DNA of 31,332 bases from assembly GCA_034113365.1 (NCBI GenBank), contig JAXEXP010000022.1, positions 1 through 31,332 of the forward strand, read 5' to 3'. Position numbers and translations under genes: made by a program. The stretch is from Spyradocola sp034113365 (lineage in GTDB: Bacteria; Bacillota; Clostridia; Christensenellales; UBA1750). Below the pieces are notes generated by a model, which saw nothing but the letters and a program-made list of their open reading frames with translations, searched no databases and had not been told where the DNA came from. Below, one piece after another: positions 7,313-15,316 of the stretch. Position 1 is the stretch's first letter, and every line of letters starts with the position of its first letter.

Positions 7313-7953
7313 AGCTCATCAAAAAGGAATTCGCACTGGCCGTGCATCCCACGGCGTGGATCTTTCTGGCGCTGTCGGCGATGCTGCTGATCCCGAATTA
7401 TCCGTACTATGTGGTGTTTTTCTACACGGGGCTGGGGCTGTTCTTCACCTGCCTTACGGGGCGGGAGAACCGCGACATCGATTATATGCTGCTGCTGCCG
7501 CTGCGCAAGCGCGACGCGGTGACCGCGCGGTTCGTTTCCACGCTGGTGCTGGAGGGGCTGCAGCTGGTGGTGGCGGCGGGGTTCGCGGTGCTGCGCAGTT
7601 TCCTGCTCAGGGAGGGCAATCAGGCGGGCATGGACGCGAACACGGCGTTCTTCGGGCTGGCGCTGGTGCAGCTGGGGTTGATGAACTTGGTGTTCTTCAC
7701 GCGGTACTACCGCAGACCGGAGAAAGTGGGCAGCGCGTTCATCGTGACGAGCATCGTTTGCTTTGCATACATCGGGATAGCGGAAGCGGCGGCGTTTGCG
7801 GTGCCGTTTGTGCACGACGTGCTGGACGTGCCCGATCCTGCGAACCTGCCAGTGAAACTGGCGGTGCTGGGCATCGGCGCGGCGGTATTTGCGTGGCTGA
7901 CGTATCTTTCCTACCGCAGGTCGGTGCGCAGCTTTGAGGCGCTGGACTGCTGA
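7306..7953 (+). CDS. ABC-2 type transporter permease, 215 residues
   Basis: The N-terminus LIKKEFALAVHPTAWIFLALSAMLLIP is typical of the ABC-2 membrane family that pairs with YtrB-like ATPases. About six hydrophobic segments are visible (near residues 16-32, 37-50, 80-100, 120-130, 143-165 and 185-205). The segment between the second and third helix, GRENRDIDYMLLLPLRKRDAV, is the cytoplasmic coupling region. The start ATG at 7306 overlaps the ATPase stop and has a GGGAGGG site. It is the last gene of the operon; the promoter of the next gene starts at 7954, directly after the stop codon, and I see no terminator between them. Confidence 0.85.
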   Translation: MLKLIKKEFALAVHPTAWIFLALSAMLLIPNYPYYVVFFYTGLGLFFTCLTGRENRDIDYMLLLPLRKRDAVTARFVSTLVLEGLQLVVAAGFAVLRSFLLREGNQAGMDANTAFFGLALVQLGLMNLVFFTRYYRRPEKVGSAFIVTSIVCFAYIGIAEAAAFAVPFVHDVLDVPDPANLPVKLAVLGIGAAVFAWLTYLSYRRSVRSFEALDC

Positions 7954-7982
7954 TTGCAAACGGTCGGAGGCGCTGGTATAAT
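7954..7982 (+). promoter_or_regulatory. SigA-type promoter of the 587-residue gene
   Basis: TTGCAA (7954-7959) and TATAAT (7977-7982) are 17 bases apart. The start near 7989 falls downstream of the in-frame ATG at 7981, so translation must begin later, at 8023. Confidence 0.7.
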
Positions 7983-8022
7983 GAAGGGAGGAAATAAAAC
8001 CGAACAGGCGGAGGGATGGACC

Positions 8023-9786
8023 ATGATGGACGTGAACGCGCTGGCGTTTGAACTGACCCGGCGCTGGTGCGACAAATTGCTGGAGATGCAGATCACGGAG
8101 CGCAAGGGCAGGGGCGTGTACGGCGGCATACTGTGCGAGGCGTGCGGCTACATCCATGGGCGCATCGGCGACCTGGTGTACCCGCTGGCGGCGCTGTACG
8201 CGCGCACGGGGCAGGAGAAATACCTGCGCGGCGCAGAGCTGGCGCTGGACTGGACGGAGCGCAATATGGCGCGGCCCGCGGGGTTTCACGTCAACGACAG
8301 CTTCAACACCTGGCGGGGCATCACGCTGTTCTACGTGATCGCGCTGGGCGAGACGTTTCTGGACTACGGAGAGAAGCTGCCCGCGAAATTGCGGGAAAAG
8401 TGGATGGACGGGCTGCTGCGCGCGGCGCGGGCCTGTGCGGACGATCCTCTGTTTGCGCCGGGACCGGGCGCGGCGGGGGCGGTGAACTACCCGGTGGCCT
8501 ATCTGGCCGCGATGGCGATCGTGGGCAAGGTCACGGGCGAGGCGCGCTGGATGGAGCTTGCGCGGGCGCGCGAGTCTCATGTGCTCAGCTACATTTCGCC
8601 GGACGGATGGCTGTTCGGCGAGGGCGGCGGGCGCATCGTGACGGAAAAGGGCTGCCGGAACATCGACCTGGGGTACAACGTGGAGGAGTCGGTGTTCCAT
8701 CTGGCGCTGTATGGCAAGCTGGCGGGGCGGGAGCAGTTCACGGAACTTGCAGCGGAATTGCTGCGGAAGCATGCGGCGTTTCTGCTGCCCGACGGCGCGT
8801 GGGACAACTCATGGGGCTCGCGCGCGGTGAAGTGGACGTATTACGGCAGCCGCACGTCGGACGGGTGTCAGCCCGCGTGCTCGCTGCTGCAGGAGCGCGA
8901 TCCGCTGTTTGCGGAAGTCTGCCTGCGCAACACGGAGCTGCTGGCGCGCATGACGCGCGACGGGCTGCTCACGGGCGGGGCGATGTACTCGGAGGCGGGG
9001 TATGAGGCCTGCGTGCACCATTCCTTCTGCCACGCAAAGGCGACGGCGTATCTGCTGGCGCATCCCATCCGGCCGTTTGAGCGCTGTGCGCTGCCGCGCG
9101 AGGCGGCGCAGGGTGTGGAAAAAGTGAGGGATGCGGGCGTGACGTGCATCGCGCAGGGAAACTGGCGCGCGACGATGCAAAACAGCGACTGCCGTCTGCT
9201 GGCGGGGCAGGAGATCACCGGCGGGTCGGTGACGCTGCTGTACCACATGGGCGCGGGGCCGCTGCTGGTGGGCAACGGCGTCAAGCTGGGCATCCCCGAG
9301 GTGACGAACATGCAGATCCCGCACGACATGGAGGGTATTTGTCAGACGGTGCGGCTGGAGAGCGGCGCGTTCAGCAGCCAGCTGTGCACGGAGGCGGCGG
9401 TGCGCGTGGAGGAGATCGCGGAAGAGATCGTGTACACCGCGCAGGGCAGGTTGTCGGACGGGCGCGGGGATTTACAGGGTGAATATGGCCTGAAATACGC
9501 GTTTGCGAGCGATACGGTGCGCATCGACGCGATGTGCGCGCAGGACGCGCGGCTGTGGGTGCCCGTGATCTGCCGTCCGGGAGCGGAGGTGGAGCGGACG
9601 GAAAACGCGGTGCGGTTCTGCGTGAACGGGCATCGCGTGACGGTGCGCGCGGATGCGGAAATCCGATGGATCGAGGGTTATGAGCATGACTGCATCTTCA
9701 ACCCGGCGGGCGGGTTCTGCTGTCTGCCGCTCGCGGTAGATGTGACCGAAGGACGGCGCGTGGCTGTGGAGCTGCGCGTGGAATAG
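8023..9786 (+). CDS. Probable carbohydrate-active enzyme with an alpha/alpha-toroid fold, 587 residues
   Basis: I do not recognise a specific family. ATG 8023 is chosen because GGAGGG at 8010-8015 is seven bases upstream and the promoter at 7954-7982 excludes earlier starts. The first about 350 residues show repeated helix pairs with aromatic and Asp/Glu-rich turns (for example YPLAALYARTG, LALDWTERN, NDSFNTWRG, GYNVEESVFHLALYGKLAG, LLPDGAWDNSWGSR), like the toroids of heparinase-type lyases and unsaturated-uronyl hydrolases. The last about 190 residues are beta-rich, fitting the beta-sandwich of polysaccharide lyases. There is no signal peptide, so it would act in the cytoplasm on oligosaccharides. 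It stands alone between a transporter operon and a terminator, with no sugar-uptake genes nearby. Function is inferred from fold appearance only. Confidence 0.6.
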   Translation: MMDVNALAFELTRRWCDKLLEMQITERKGRGVYGGILCEACGYIHGRIGDLVYPLAALYARTGQEKYLRGAELALDWTERNMARPAGFHVNDSFNTWRGITLFYVIALGETFLDYGEKLPAKLREKWMDGLLRAARACADDPLFAPGPGAAGAVNYPVAYLAAMAIVGKVTGEARWMELARARESHVLSYISPDGWLFGEGGGRIVTEKGCRNIDLGYNVEESVFHLALYGKLAGREQFTELAAELLRKHAAFLLPDGAWDNSWGSRAVKWTYYGSRTSDGCQPACSLLQERDPLFAEVCLRNTELLARMTRDGLLTGGAMYSEAGYEACVHHSFCHAKATAYLLAHPIRPFERCALPREAAQGVEKVRDAGVTCIAQGNWRATMQNSDCRLLAGQEITGGSVTLLYHMGAGPLLVGNGVKLGIPEVTNMQIPHDMEGICQTVRLESGAFSSQLCTEAAVRVEEIAEEIVYTAQGRLSDGRGDLQGEYGLKYAFASDTVRIDAMCAQDARLWVPVICRPGAEVERTENAVRFCVNGHRVTVRADAEIRWIEGYEHDCIFNPAGGFCCLPLAVDVTEGRRVAVELRVE

Positions 9787-9803
9787 AACAAGAGACAGAA
9801 TAA

Positions 9804-9843
9804 GACCCATCCGCGGAAAAGCTGCGGATGGGTCGTGCTTTTT
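9804..9843 (+). terminator. Terminator between convergent genes
   Basis: An 11-bp stem (GACCCATCCGC at 9804-9814 with GCGGATGGGTC at 9824-9834) is followed after four bases by TTTTT (9839-9843). It ends the 587-residue gene. The minus-strand dehydrogenase gene ends at 9849 and may use the same hairpin, where TTATTCT follows. Confidence 0.82.
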
Positions 9844-9848
9844 GATGT

Positions 9849-10889
9849 TTATGCGTCTGCGCAGAGGGCGCGCAGGGAGGTGACGACGGTCATGGGGTTG
9901 AGCGCGGATTTATCGGCGATGTAGGCGGAAAGGCGGGCGAGGGCGACCTCGTCGGTGGGCAGGCCGAGCGCGGGGAGCGTGGTGGGGCAATGCAGCACCT
10001 CGCGCAGGAAGGTCTCGATGCTGCGGCCCGTGTAGCCCGCGACGGCGCCCGTGAGGCTCAGCTCGAGCAGCACGCCCACGCCTACGATCTCGCCGTGGAG
10101 GAAGCGCTGGCGCTCGGCGGGGAACAGGCAGGTCACGCCGTTATAGAAGTGGTGCGCGACCTCGCCGATGCGGCGGGTGCTGCCGGTGGCGGTGATCTGC
10201 GCGGTGAGGTAGAGGTTGGCGTAGAGCATCTCGGAAAACGCGGCTTCATCGCCGTGCAGCGCGGCGTCCGCCTGGGAAAAGTAGACGTCCATCAGGTGAA
10301 GAGCCTGCGCCATCATGCTGCGCCAGCGCATCTCGGGCGGGTTGTCGGGATAGAGGCAGGCCGAGGCGGCCTCGGAGAGCTTGGCGATGCTGCCGGCAAT
10401 GCCGGAACACAGCAGGCGCTGCGGGGCGGCGGCGAGCAGGGCTTCGTCTACATAGACGCCGTCGATGGGGCGGGGCAGCGTGGTCTTGCCCGTGCGGCGG
10501 CCCTGCTCGTCGTAGAGCGCGATGAGCGTGGTGGCGGCCGAACAGGTGGCGGCGGAGGTGGGGATCAAATAGAGCGCGCGGCCGGACAGCGCGGCTACGG
10601 CCTTTGCGGTGTCCATCGCGCTGCCGCCGCCCGCGCCGAGGATGGCCTGTGCGCCCAGAGAGACGGCCTGCTTTGCGATGCTTTGCGCCTGCGACCAGAC
10701 GGTAAAGGGGCTGGTCAGCGCGATTTCATGGATGGACGCGCCTTCGACGTGCAGCTGGGGGCGGATCTGCGCAAGCGCGCGGGGGCTTCCCAGCAGGCAG
10801 AGCGTTTCCAGCCCGCGAAGGTCCTGACACAGGCGCTCCAGCGCATCCTTTTGCTGCACATAGCGCACAAAACCTTGTTCTGCGATCAC
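9849..10889 (-). CDS. GldA-like iron-containing alcohol dehydrogenase family protein
   Basis: This is a family III polyol or alcohol dehydrogenase-fold protein of 346 residues. The start is GTG 10889, which overlaps the engB stop as GTGA and has GGAGGA upstream; longer upstream reading is merely engB in another frame. The nucleotide-binding motif GAGGGSAMDTAKAVA is clear at about residue 95. Two metal-ligand histidines of the family are recognisable, in EVAHHFYNG and FLHGEIVGVG. The first ligand, an Asp in the usual GIGDALA-like motif, is missing: the sequence reads SGIAGSIAKLSEA. It therefore may bind metal poorly, use another ligand, or have a changed reaction. It is the last gene of the nucleotidyltransferase-lon-engB operon. 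The substrate (glycerol, glycerol-1-phosphate or other) cannot be told. Confidence 0.82.
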   Translation of the reverse strand: MIAEQGFVRYVQQKDALERLCQDLRGLETLCLLGSPRALAQIRPQLHVEGASIHEIALTSPFTVWSQAQSIAKQAVSLGAQAILGAGGGSAMDTAKAVAALSGRALYLIPTSAATCSAATTLIALYDEQGRRTGKTTLPRPIDGVYVDEALLAAAPQRLLCSGIAGSIAKLSEAASACLYPDNPPEMRWRSMMAQALHLMDVYFSQADAALHGDEAAFSEMLYANLYLTAQITATGSTRRIGEVAHHFYNGVTCLFPAERQRFLHGEIVGVGVLLELSLTGAVAGYTGRSIETFLREVLHCPTTLPALGLPTDEVALARLSAYIADKSALNPMTVVTSLRALCADA

Positions 10890-11485
10890 GGCTGATCCTC
10901 CGCTATGCCCAGTATCTTGCCCAGGCGCTCCAGCAGTTCTTCGCGGCCCGCGCGGGTGACGGAGGAGAAGGGCAGCACGTCCCAGGGCTGCACGCCCAGC
11001 GCGCGGCAGATGGCCAGGATGGACTTCTGCTGCTGCGCGCGGGAGAGCTTGTCGCACTTGGTGGCGATGACGGTGCAGGGCAGCTGATTGTGCTGGATCC
11101 ACGCCTGCATCTGCAGGTCATGCTGGCCGGGGTCGTGGCGGATGTCCACAAGATGCAGAATGTGGCACAGGTGCTCGGAGCCGCTCAGGTAGCTGTCCAT
11201 CATCTGGCCCCAATCCTCCTGCATGGAGCGACTGACGCGGGCATAGCCGTAGCCGGGCAGGTCCACGAGGTGGAAGTCGTCGTTGATGCGGAAGATGTTG
11301 ACCAGGCGCGTCTTGCCGGGCTCGGCGGAGACGCGCGCCAGCTTGTTCTGGTTGCACAGGCAGTTGATGAGCGAGGACTTGCCCACGTTGGACTTGCCCG
11401 CGATGGCGATCTGCGGCAGGCCCTCGCCCTCAAAGCGCTGGTTTCCGGTCAGAGAGGTGACAAAAGTTGCTCGTTTGATGCGCAT
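10886..11485 (-). CDS. engB: Ribosome biogenesis GTPase EngB (YsxC/YihA)
   Basis: EngB is a small essential GTPase needed for 50S ribosomal subunit assembly. The 199-residue length is normal. The G1 motif is GKSNVGKSS at 30-38, G3 is DLPGYG in the middle, and G4 is TKCDK. The N-terminal strand segment IKRATFVTSL is typical. The start at 11485 has an AAAGGG site seven bases upstream, and the gene begins 12 bases after the lon stop, so the two are translated from one message, as in many Firmicutes where lonA-engB are adjacent. It overlaps the next gene by four bases (GTGA). Confidence 0.95.
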   Translation of the reverse strand: MRIKRATFVTSLTGNQRFEGEGLPQIAIAGKSNVGKSSLINCLCNQNKLARVSAEPGKTRLVNIFRINDDFHLVDLPGYGYARVSRSMQEDWGQMMDSYLSGSEHLCHILHLVDIRHDPGQHDLQMQAWIQHNQLPCTVIATKCDKLSRAQQQKSILAICRALGVQPWDVLPFSSVTRAGREELLERLGKILGIAEDQP

Positions 11486-11497
11486 AAGGGACCCTTT

Positions 11498-13840
11498 CTA
11501 GTTGGCTTCAGCGTGTGTTTCTTCAAAGACGATGCGCAGCACCTGCTCGAGTGTGGACACGGGCGTGAAGGTGAGCGCCTCGCGCACGCTCTGCGGCACT
11601 TCCTCGAGATCCTGCTGGTTGTCCGCGGGAAAAAGCACGCGCGTGGCGCCCGCGCGGTGGGCGGCGATGGACTTTTCCTTCAGCCCGCCGATGGGCAGCA
11701 CGCGGCCGCGCAGGCTGATCTCGCCCGTCATGGCGATGCGCTGATCCACGGGCTTGCCCGACAGCGCCGAGTAGATGGCGGTGACCATGGTAACGCCGGC
11801 GGAGGGGCCGTCCTTGGGCGTGGCGCCCATGGGCACGTGGATGTGCAGGTCGGTATTCTTGTGGAAGTCCGGGTCGATGCCCAGCTCCTGCGCGTGCGCG
11901 CGGATGTAGGAGACGGCGGCCTTTGCGCTCTCCTGCATCACGTCGCCCAGCTTGCCCGTCAGCTGCAGCTGGCCGCCGCCCTGCATGGCGGTGGCCTCGA
12001 TGGTGAGGATCTCGCCGCCCACGCTCGTCCAGGCAAGGCCGGTGACGCAGCCCACGAGGCGCTTGCCGTCCACCTTGTCATGCAGCGCATGGGCGGGGCC
12101 GAGCAGCTCCCGCGCGCGCTTTTCGTTGACGCGGAAGGACTTGCGGCCGTCCATCTTGGCGATGGCGGCCTTGCGGCAGACGGTGCCCAGCGTGCGCTCC
12201 AGCGTGCGGACGCCCGATTCTGCGGTATAGTCGCTGATGATGGTGCGCAGCGCACCGTCGTCCATGCGCAGGAAGCTGCGGTTAAGGCCGTTTTCCTTGA
12301 GCTGCTTGGGCAGCAGGTGACGCTTGGCGATCTCCAGCTTTTCCTCGGGGGTGTAGCTGCCCAGCTCTATGACCTCCATGCGGTCGAGCAGCGGGCGGGA
12401 GACGGTGTCCAGCGAGTTTGCGGTGATCACGAACATCACCTGCGATAGGTCGAAGGGGATGTCCAGATAATGGTCGCGGAAGGTGTTGTTCTGCTCGGAA
12501 TCCAGCACCTCGAGCAGCGCTGCGGCAGGGTCGCCGCGCAGGTCGGAGGCCATTTTGTCGATCTCGTCGAGCAGCATCACGGGGTTCATGGTGCCCGCCT
12601 GCTTGACGGAGGTGATGATGCGGCCAGGGATGGCGCCGATGTAGGTGCGCCGGTGGCCGCGGATCTCCGCCTCGTCCCGCACGCCGCCCAGCGACATGCG
12701 CACGAAGCTGCGGCCCAGCGCCGAGGCGATGGACCGGGCGATGGAGGTCTTGCCCACGCCCGGAGGGCCCACCAGGCACAGGATCGTGCCCTTGAGCGAG
12801 CGGGTGAGCGCGTGCACCGCGAGGTACTCCAGGATGCGCTCCTTGACCTTTTCCAGGCCGTAGTGGTCGCGCGCCAGTATTTTGCGCGCATGGTCCAGGT
12901 CGTAGTCGTCCTCGGTGTAGACGCCCCAGGGCAGGTCTGCGATGGTCTCAAGGTACGTGCGCGAGACGTTGATGTCGGGCGAGCCGGGCGTCATGGTGGA
13001 CAGGCGGGACAGCTCCTTGTTGAGCTTTTCGCGGATGGCGGGCTCAAAATCGATCTTTTCCAGGCGCTCGGTCAGATCCGTGACGTCGGTCAGGTCGGTA
13101 TCGCCCAGCTCCTTGCGGATGACCTTCATCTGCTCGCGCAGGAAGTATTCGCGCTGATTTTTCTCCATCAGCTGCTTGACCTTGGCCTCCAGCTGCATTT
13201 GCAGACCCACCTGCTCGGTCTTTTGGGCAAGGTAGATGCACAGCTTTTCGATGCGCGCGGGCACGCTGACGAGGTTGAGCACCTCAAGCTGCTCGGCCAG
13301 CGTGTCCAGCGCGTGAGCGGCGATCATGTCGCAGAGCTTGTCGCAGTCCTCCACCTTGTCCAGGTATTCCACGGCCTCGTCGGGAACGCGGGGGGAGACC
13401 TCGGCAAACTTGTGGAAGAAGTCCAGCAGCACGCCGCGAGAGGCATTCATCAGAAGCGCGGCGCTCTCCTCACGGGGAAAGTCCTGCACTTCAGCATGCT
13501 GGCCGGTGGGCAGGTTCTGGATGGAAAGAAATTTGGCGCGGCGCAGGCCCTCGACCGTGATGCGGACGGGGCCGTTGGGGGCGCGCAGTATGCTCTTGAT
13601 GCGCGTGATGGTGCCCACCTTGTTGAAGGCCTCAAACTCGGGCACGCCCACCGCGTCCACCTGGTGGGTGACCAGAAAGACCTCGCGCCCCTCGTTCATG
13701 GCGCCCTCAAAGGCGGAAAGATTGCTGATGTCGCTCACCTCAAAGGCGGCGTTCATGTACGGAAAGATGACGAGCTTGTGCAGCGGAACGAGGGGAAGCA
13801 GCTGCACAAAGCCGTCCACGCGATTGGTATTGTCACTCAT
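11498..13840 (-). CDS. lon: ATP-dependent protease La (LonA)
   Basis: LonA is the cytoplasmic AAA+ serine protease that removes damaged and regulatory proteins. It has 780 residues, the usual length. The N-terminal substrate-binding domain covers about residues 12-205, followed by a long coiled region with EKNQREYFLREQMK. The AAA+ module has Walker A GPPGVGKT at 358-365 and Walker B VMLLDE at 421-426. The protease domain has catalytic Ser680 in PKDGPSAGV and Lys723 in GGLKEK. It lies 48 bases after the nucleotidyltransferase gene with no terminator between, and 12 bases before engB. The ribosome binding site is weak (AGAGG about 15 bases upstream), so translation may be modest. No HrcA or CtsR operator is visible nearby. 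Confidence 0.97.
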   Translation of the reverse strand: MSDNTNRVDGFVQLLPLVPLHKLVIFPYMNAAFEVSDISNLSAFEGAMNEGREVFLVTHQVDAVGVPEFEAFNKVGTITRIKSILRAPNGPVRITVEGLRRAKFLSIQNLPTGQHAEVQDFPREESAALLMNASRGVLLDFFHKFAEVSPRVPDEAVEYLDKVEDCDKLCDMIAAHALDTLAEQLEVLNLVSVPARIEKLCIYLAQKTEQVGLQMQLEAKVKQLMEKNQREYFLREQMKVIRKELGDTDLTDVTDLTERLEKIDFEPAIREKLNKELSRLSTMTPGSPDINVSRTYLETIADLPWGVYTEDDYDLDHARKILARDHYGLEKVKERILEYLAVHALTRSLKGTILCLVGPPGVGKTSIARSIASALGRSFVRMSLGGVRDEAEIRGHRRTYIGAIPGRIITSVKQAGTMNPVMLLDEIDKMASDLRGDPAAALLEVLDSEQNNTFRDHYLDIPFDLSQVMFVITANSLDTVSRPLLDRMEVIELGSYTPEEKLEIAKRHLLPKQLKENGLNRSFLRMDDGALRTIISDYTAESGVRTLERTLGTVCRKAAIAKMDGRKSFRVNEKRARELLGPAHALHDKVDGKRLVGCVTGLAWTSVGGEILTIEATAMQGGGQLQLTGKLGDVMQESAKAAVSYIRAHAQELGIDPDFHKNTDLHIHVPMGATPKDGPSAGVTMVTAIYSALSGKPVDQRIAMTGEISLRGRVLPIGGLKEKSIAAHRAGATRVLFPADNQQDLEEVPQSVREALTFTPVSTLEQVLRIVFEETHAEAN

Positions 13841-13888
13841 AAGCCAAAGAAAACCTCTGTGTATCTGTAAATTCTGTATTTCGCCGGA

Positions 13889-14623
13889 TTATTGACCGTA
13901 AAGGGAGCGAACGTGGGCAAGGGACTCGTGCGTGCCGATGTCAAAGCAGGGCTTGTCCGTAACATGCGCATAGACGGGCATGCGCGGCACCAGCCACACC
14001 GGGAAGTTGCCCGGCGCATCGGGGCTGTTGCCCTGGGCGAGATAGTCGCGGATCATGCGCATGACGCGCGCGGGATAGAGATAGAGCGCAAACACGCCGT
14101 TCTCGGACGGCGGCTCGGAGGGCTTTTCGATGAGCTGGAGCACGCGGTGCTCGCCGTCCAGCACAGCCACGGCGAAGCGGCGCAGCGTATCCATGTCGTC
14201 CATGCGCTGGGCGAGCAGCAGCGGGCTGCGGTCGTGGGAGACATAATCTGCATAAAAATCGGCATAGTCGATCATCAGCAGGTTGTCGCCCGCAACGATT
14301 AGGCAATCGTCGTCCAGCCCCGTGCGGTCCATCACAAACGCGATGTCGCCGATGGCGCCGCGCTTGGTGCCGTCGTCACAGGTGCCGTCGTTGAGCACGT
14401 GCAGGCGCGGATCGCCGTGCGACTCGGCCCAGGCGCTGAAGTGGGGGTAGAACCGGTCGTTGGACACGACGTAGATCGCGTCGATCTGCGGGATCTTGTT
14501 CAGCTGGTTGAGAATGTGGTCCAGCAGCGGCATGCCGCCGACGGAAAGCAGGGCCTTGGGATAATCCCTGGTCAGTGGGTACAGCCGCGTGGCATAGCCG
14601 GCGGCCAGAAGGATCGCCTTCAT
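13889..14623 (-). CDS. Sugar-phosphate or choline-phosphate nucleotidyltransferase family protein
   Basis: The 244-residue protein has the nucleotidyltransferase fold that makes NDP-sugars or CDP-choline. The N-terminal signature LLAAGYATRLYPLTRDYPKALL variant spans residues 5-26, with the Arg13 and Lys23 that bind the triphosphate. The metal-binding Asp lies in IVAGDNLL near residue 115, and the C-terminal CFDIGTHESLAHV is common to the family. The short length and absence of a C-terminal left-handed beta-helix fit LicC-like cytidylyltransferases or RmlA-type short forms, but the substrate is not determined. GGAGGT lies 12 bases upstream of the ATG. It is the first gene of the operon with lon and engB and is transcribed from 14663-14692. 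Confidence 0.82.
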   Translation of the reverse strand: MKAILLAAGYATRLYPLTRDYPKALLSVGGMPLLDHILNQLNKIPQIDAIYVVSNDRFYPHFSAWAESHGDPRLHVLNDGTCDDGTKRGAIGDIAFVMDRTGLDDDCLIVAGDNLLMIDYADFYADYVSHDRSPLLLAQRMDDMDTLRRFAVAVLDGEHRVLQLIEKPSEPPSENGVFALYLYPARVMRMIRDYLAQGNSPDAPGNFPVWLVPRMPVYAHVTDKPCFDIGTHESLAHVRSLYGQ

Positions 14624-14662
14624 TGTGCAAAGCCACCTCCCGAGTATAATTCTCTATCATCT

Positions 14663-14692
14663 ATTATAGCACAAGTTGCTTGCGGCAAACAA
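14663..14692 (-). promoter_or_regulatory. Extended -10 SigA promoter of the nucleotidyltransferase-lon operon
   Basis: On the minus strand TATAAT (14668-14663) is preceded by TGC, making an extended -10, and TTGTTT (14692-14687) lies 18 bases upstream. It diverges from the promoter at 14701-14729, so the two -35 regions are only eight bases apart. Confidence 0.72.
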
Positions 14693-14700
14693 CATTTCGG

Positions 14701-14729
14701 TTGTAAACTCTCGCGTTTTCTATTAAAAT
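14701..14729 (+). promoter_or_regulatory. SigA-like promoter of the spoIIP operon
   Basis: TTGTAA (14701-14706) and TAAAAT (14724-14729) are 17 bases apart, with a start near 14736 and the first coding TTG at 14761. No SigE- or SigF-like boxes were found in this gap. Confidence 0.62.
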
Positions 14730-14760
14730 AGGGTGGAAGGGCTGCAAGGGAGGAGATCAT

Positions 14761-15234
14761 TTGGCAAGGAAGATCAGACCGGCGAAGCTGAACACGTCCG
14801 CAACGCGCGTCAGCCGCAGGAGCCACACGGTAAAGCATGCAAAGCTCAAGCTGACGATCGCCATGCTGGTGGTGCTGGTGGTGCTGCTAGGCGCGTATGA
14901 GCTGGTGACGCACCTGCGCACGGACTTGAGCCGCGGCGGCATGGAGGTCGTGGTGGGCTCCAACCTGATGGCGTGCATCGACCCTGCGGACATCCCCGGC
15001 GAAACGCCGCTGCTCGATGCGCTGGAGGAGGTTGCGGTGCGCCCGGCCAGCCGGCAGGTACTGGTGCTGACGGGACCAGAGCTGAACATGGAGCTGACCG
15101 CCGCGCAGGCGCAGGAGCTCGCGCTGTACGCGGAAAAGGGCAGCGTCGCGGTCAGGAGCGGAGGAGAGGCGCTGGGCTGCGTGCAGCGCGTCTACCTGCC
15201 CACCGACGAGGAATCGGTGCAGCCTCTGCCGTAA
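14761..15234 (+). CDS. Single-pass membrane protein of unknown function, 157 residues
   Basis: The start is TTG 14761, since GGGAGGAG lies at the right distance upstream. The first 28 residues are very basic (several Lys/Arg), followed by one membrane helix (about residues 30-48, AMLVVLVVLLGAYELV), so the small C-terminal domain of about 105 residues is outside the membrane. That domain contains SNLMACIDPADIPGETPLLDALEEV and is probably folded alpha/beta. I do not recognise a family. It heads an operon with a DUF1614 protein and SpoIIP, which hints at a role at the sporulation membrane or cell envelope; that is inference from context. Confidence 0.7.
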   Translation: MARKIRPAKLNTSATRVSRRSHTVKHAKLKLTIAMLVVLVVLLGAYELVTHLRTDLSRGGMEVVVGSNLMACIDPADIPGETPLLDALEEVAVRPASRQVLVLTGPELNMELTAAQAQELALYAEKGSVAVRSGGEALGCVQRVYLPTDEESVQPLP

Positions 15235-15259
15235 ATAAAACTTTCCTGCTTGAAGTAAG

Positions 15260-15316
15260 CCGCCTTCGGAAATGCTATGGCATAGCACAAAGCATTTTCG
15301 GAAGGTGGTTTTCTTT
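15260..15316 (+). promoter_or_regulatory. Terminator-like hairpin covering the RBS of the DUF1614 gene
   Basis: 15260-15275 pairs with 15292-15308 over about 16 bp, with one bulged G and two G-U pairs, and is followed at once by TTTTCTTT (15309-15316) and then the ATG at 15317. The 3' arm contains GAAGGTGG, the ribosome binding site of that gene. The structure therefore looks both like an intrinsic terminator and like an RBS-sequestering hairpin, and could limit expression of the two downstream genes. Confidence 0.6.
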
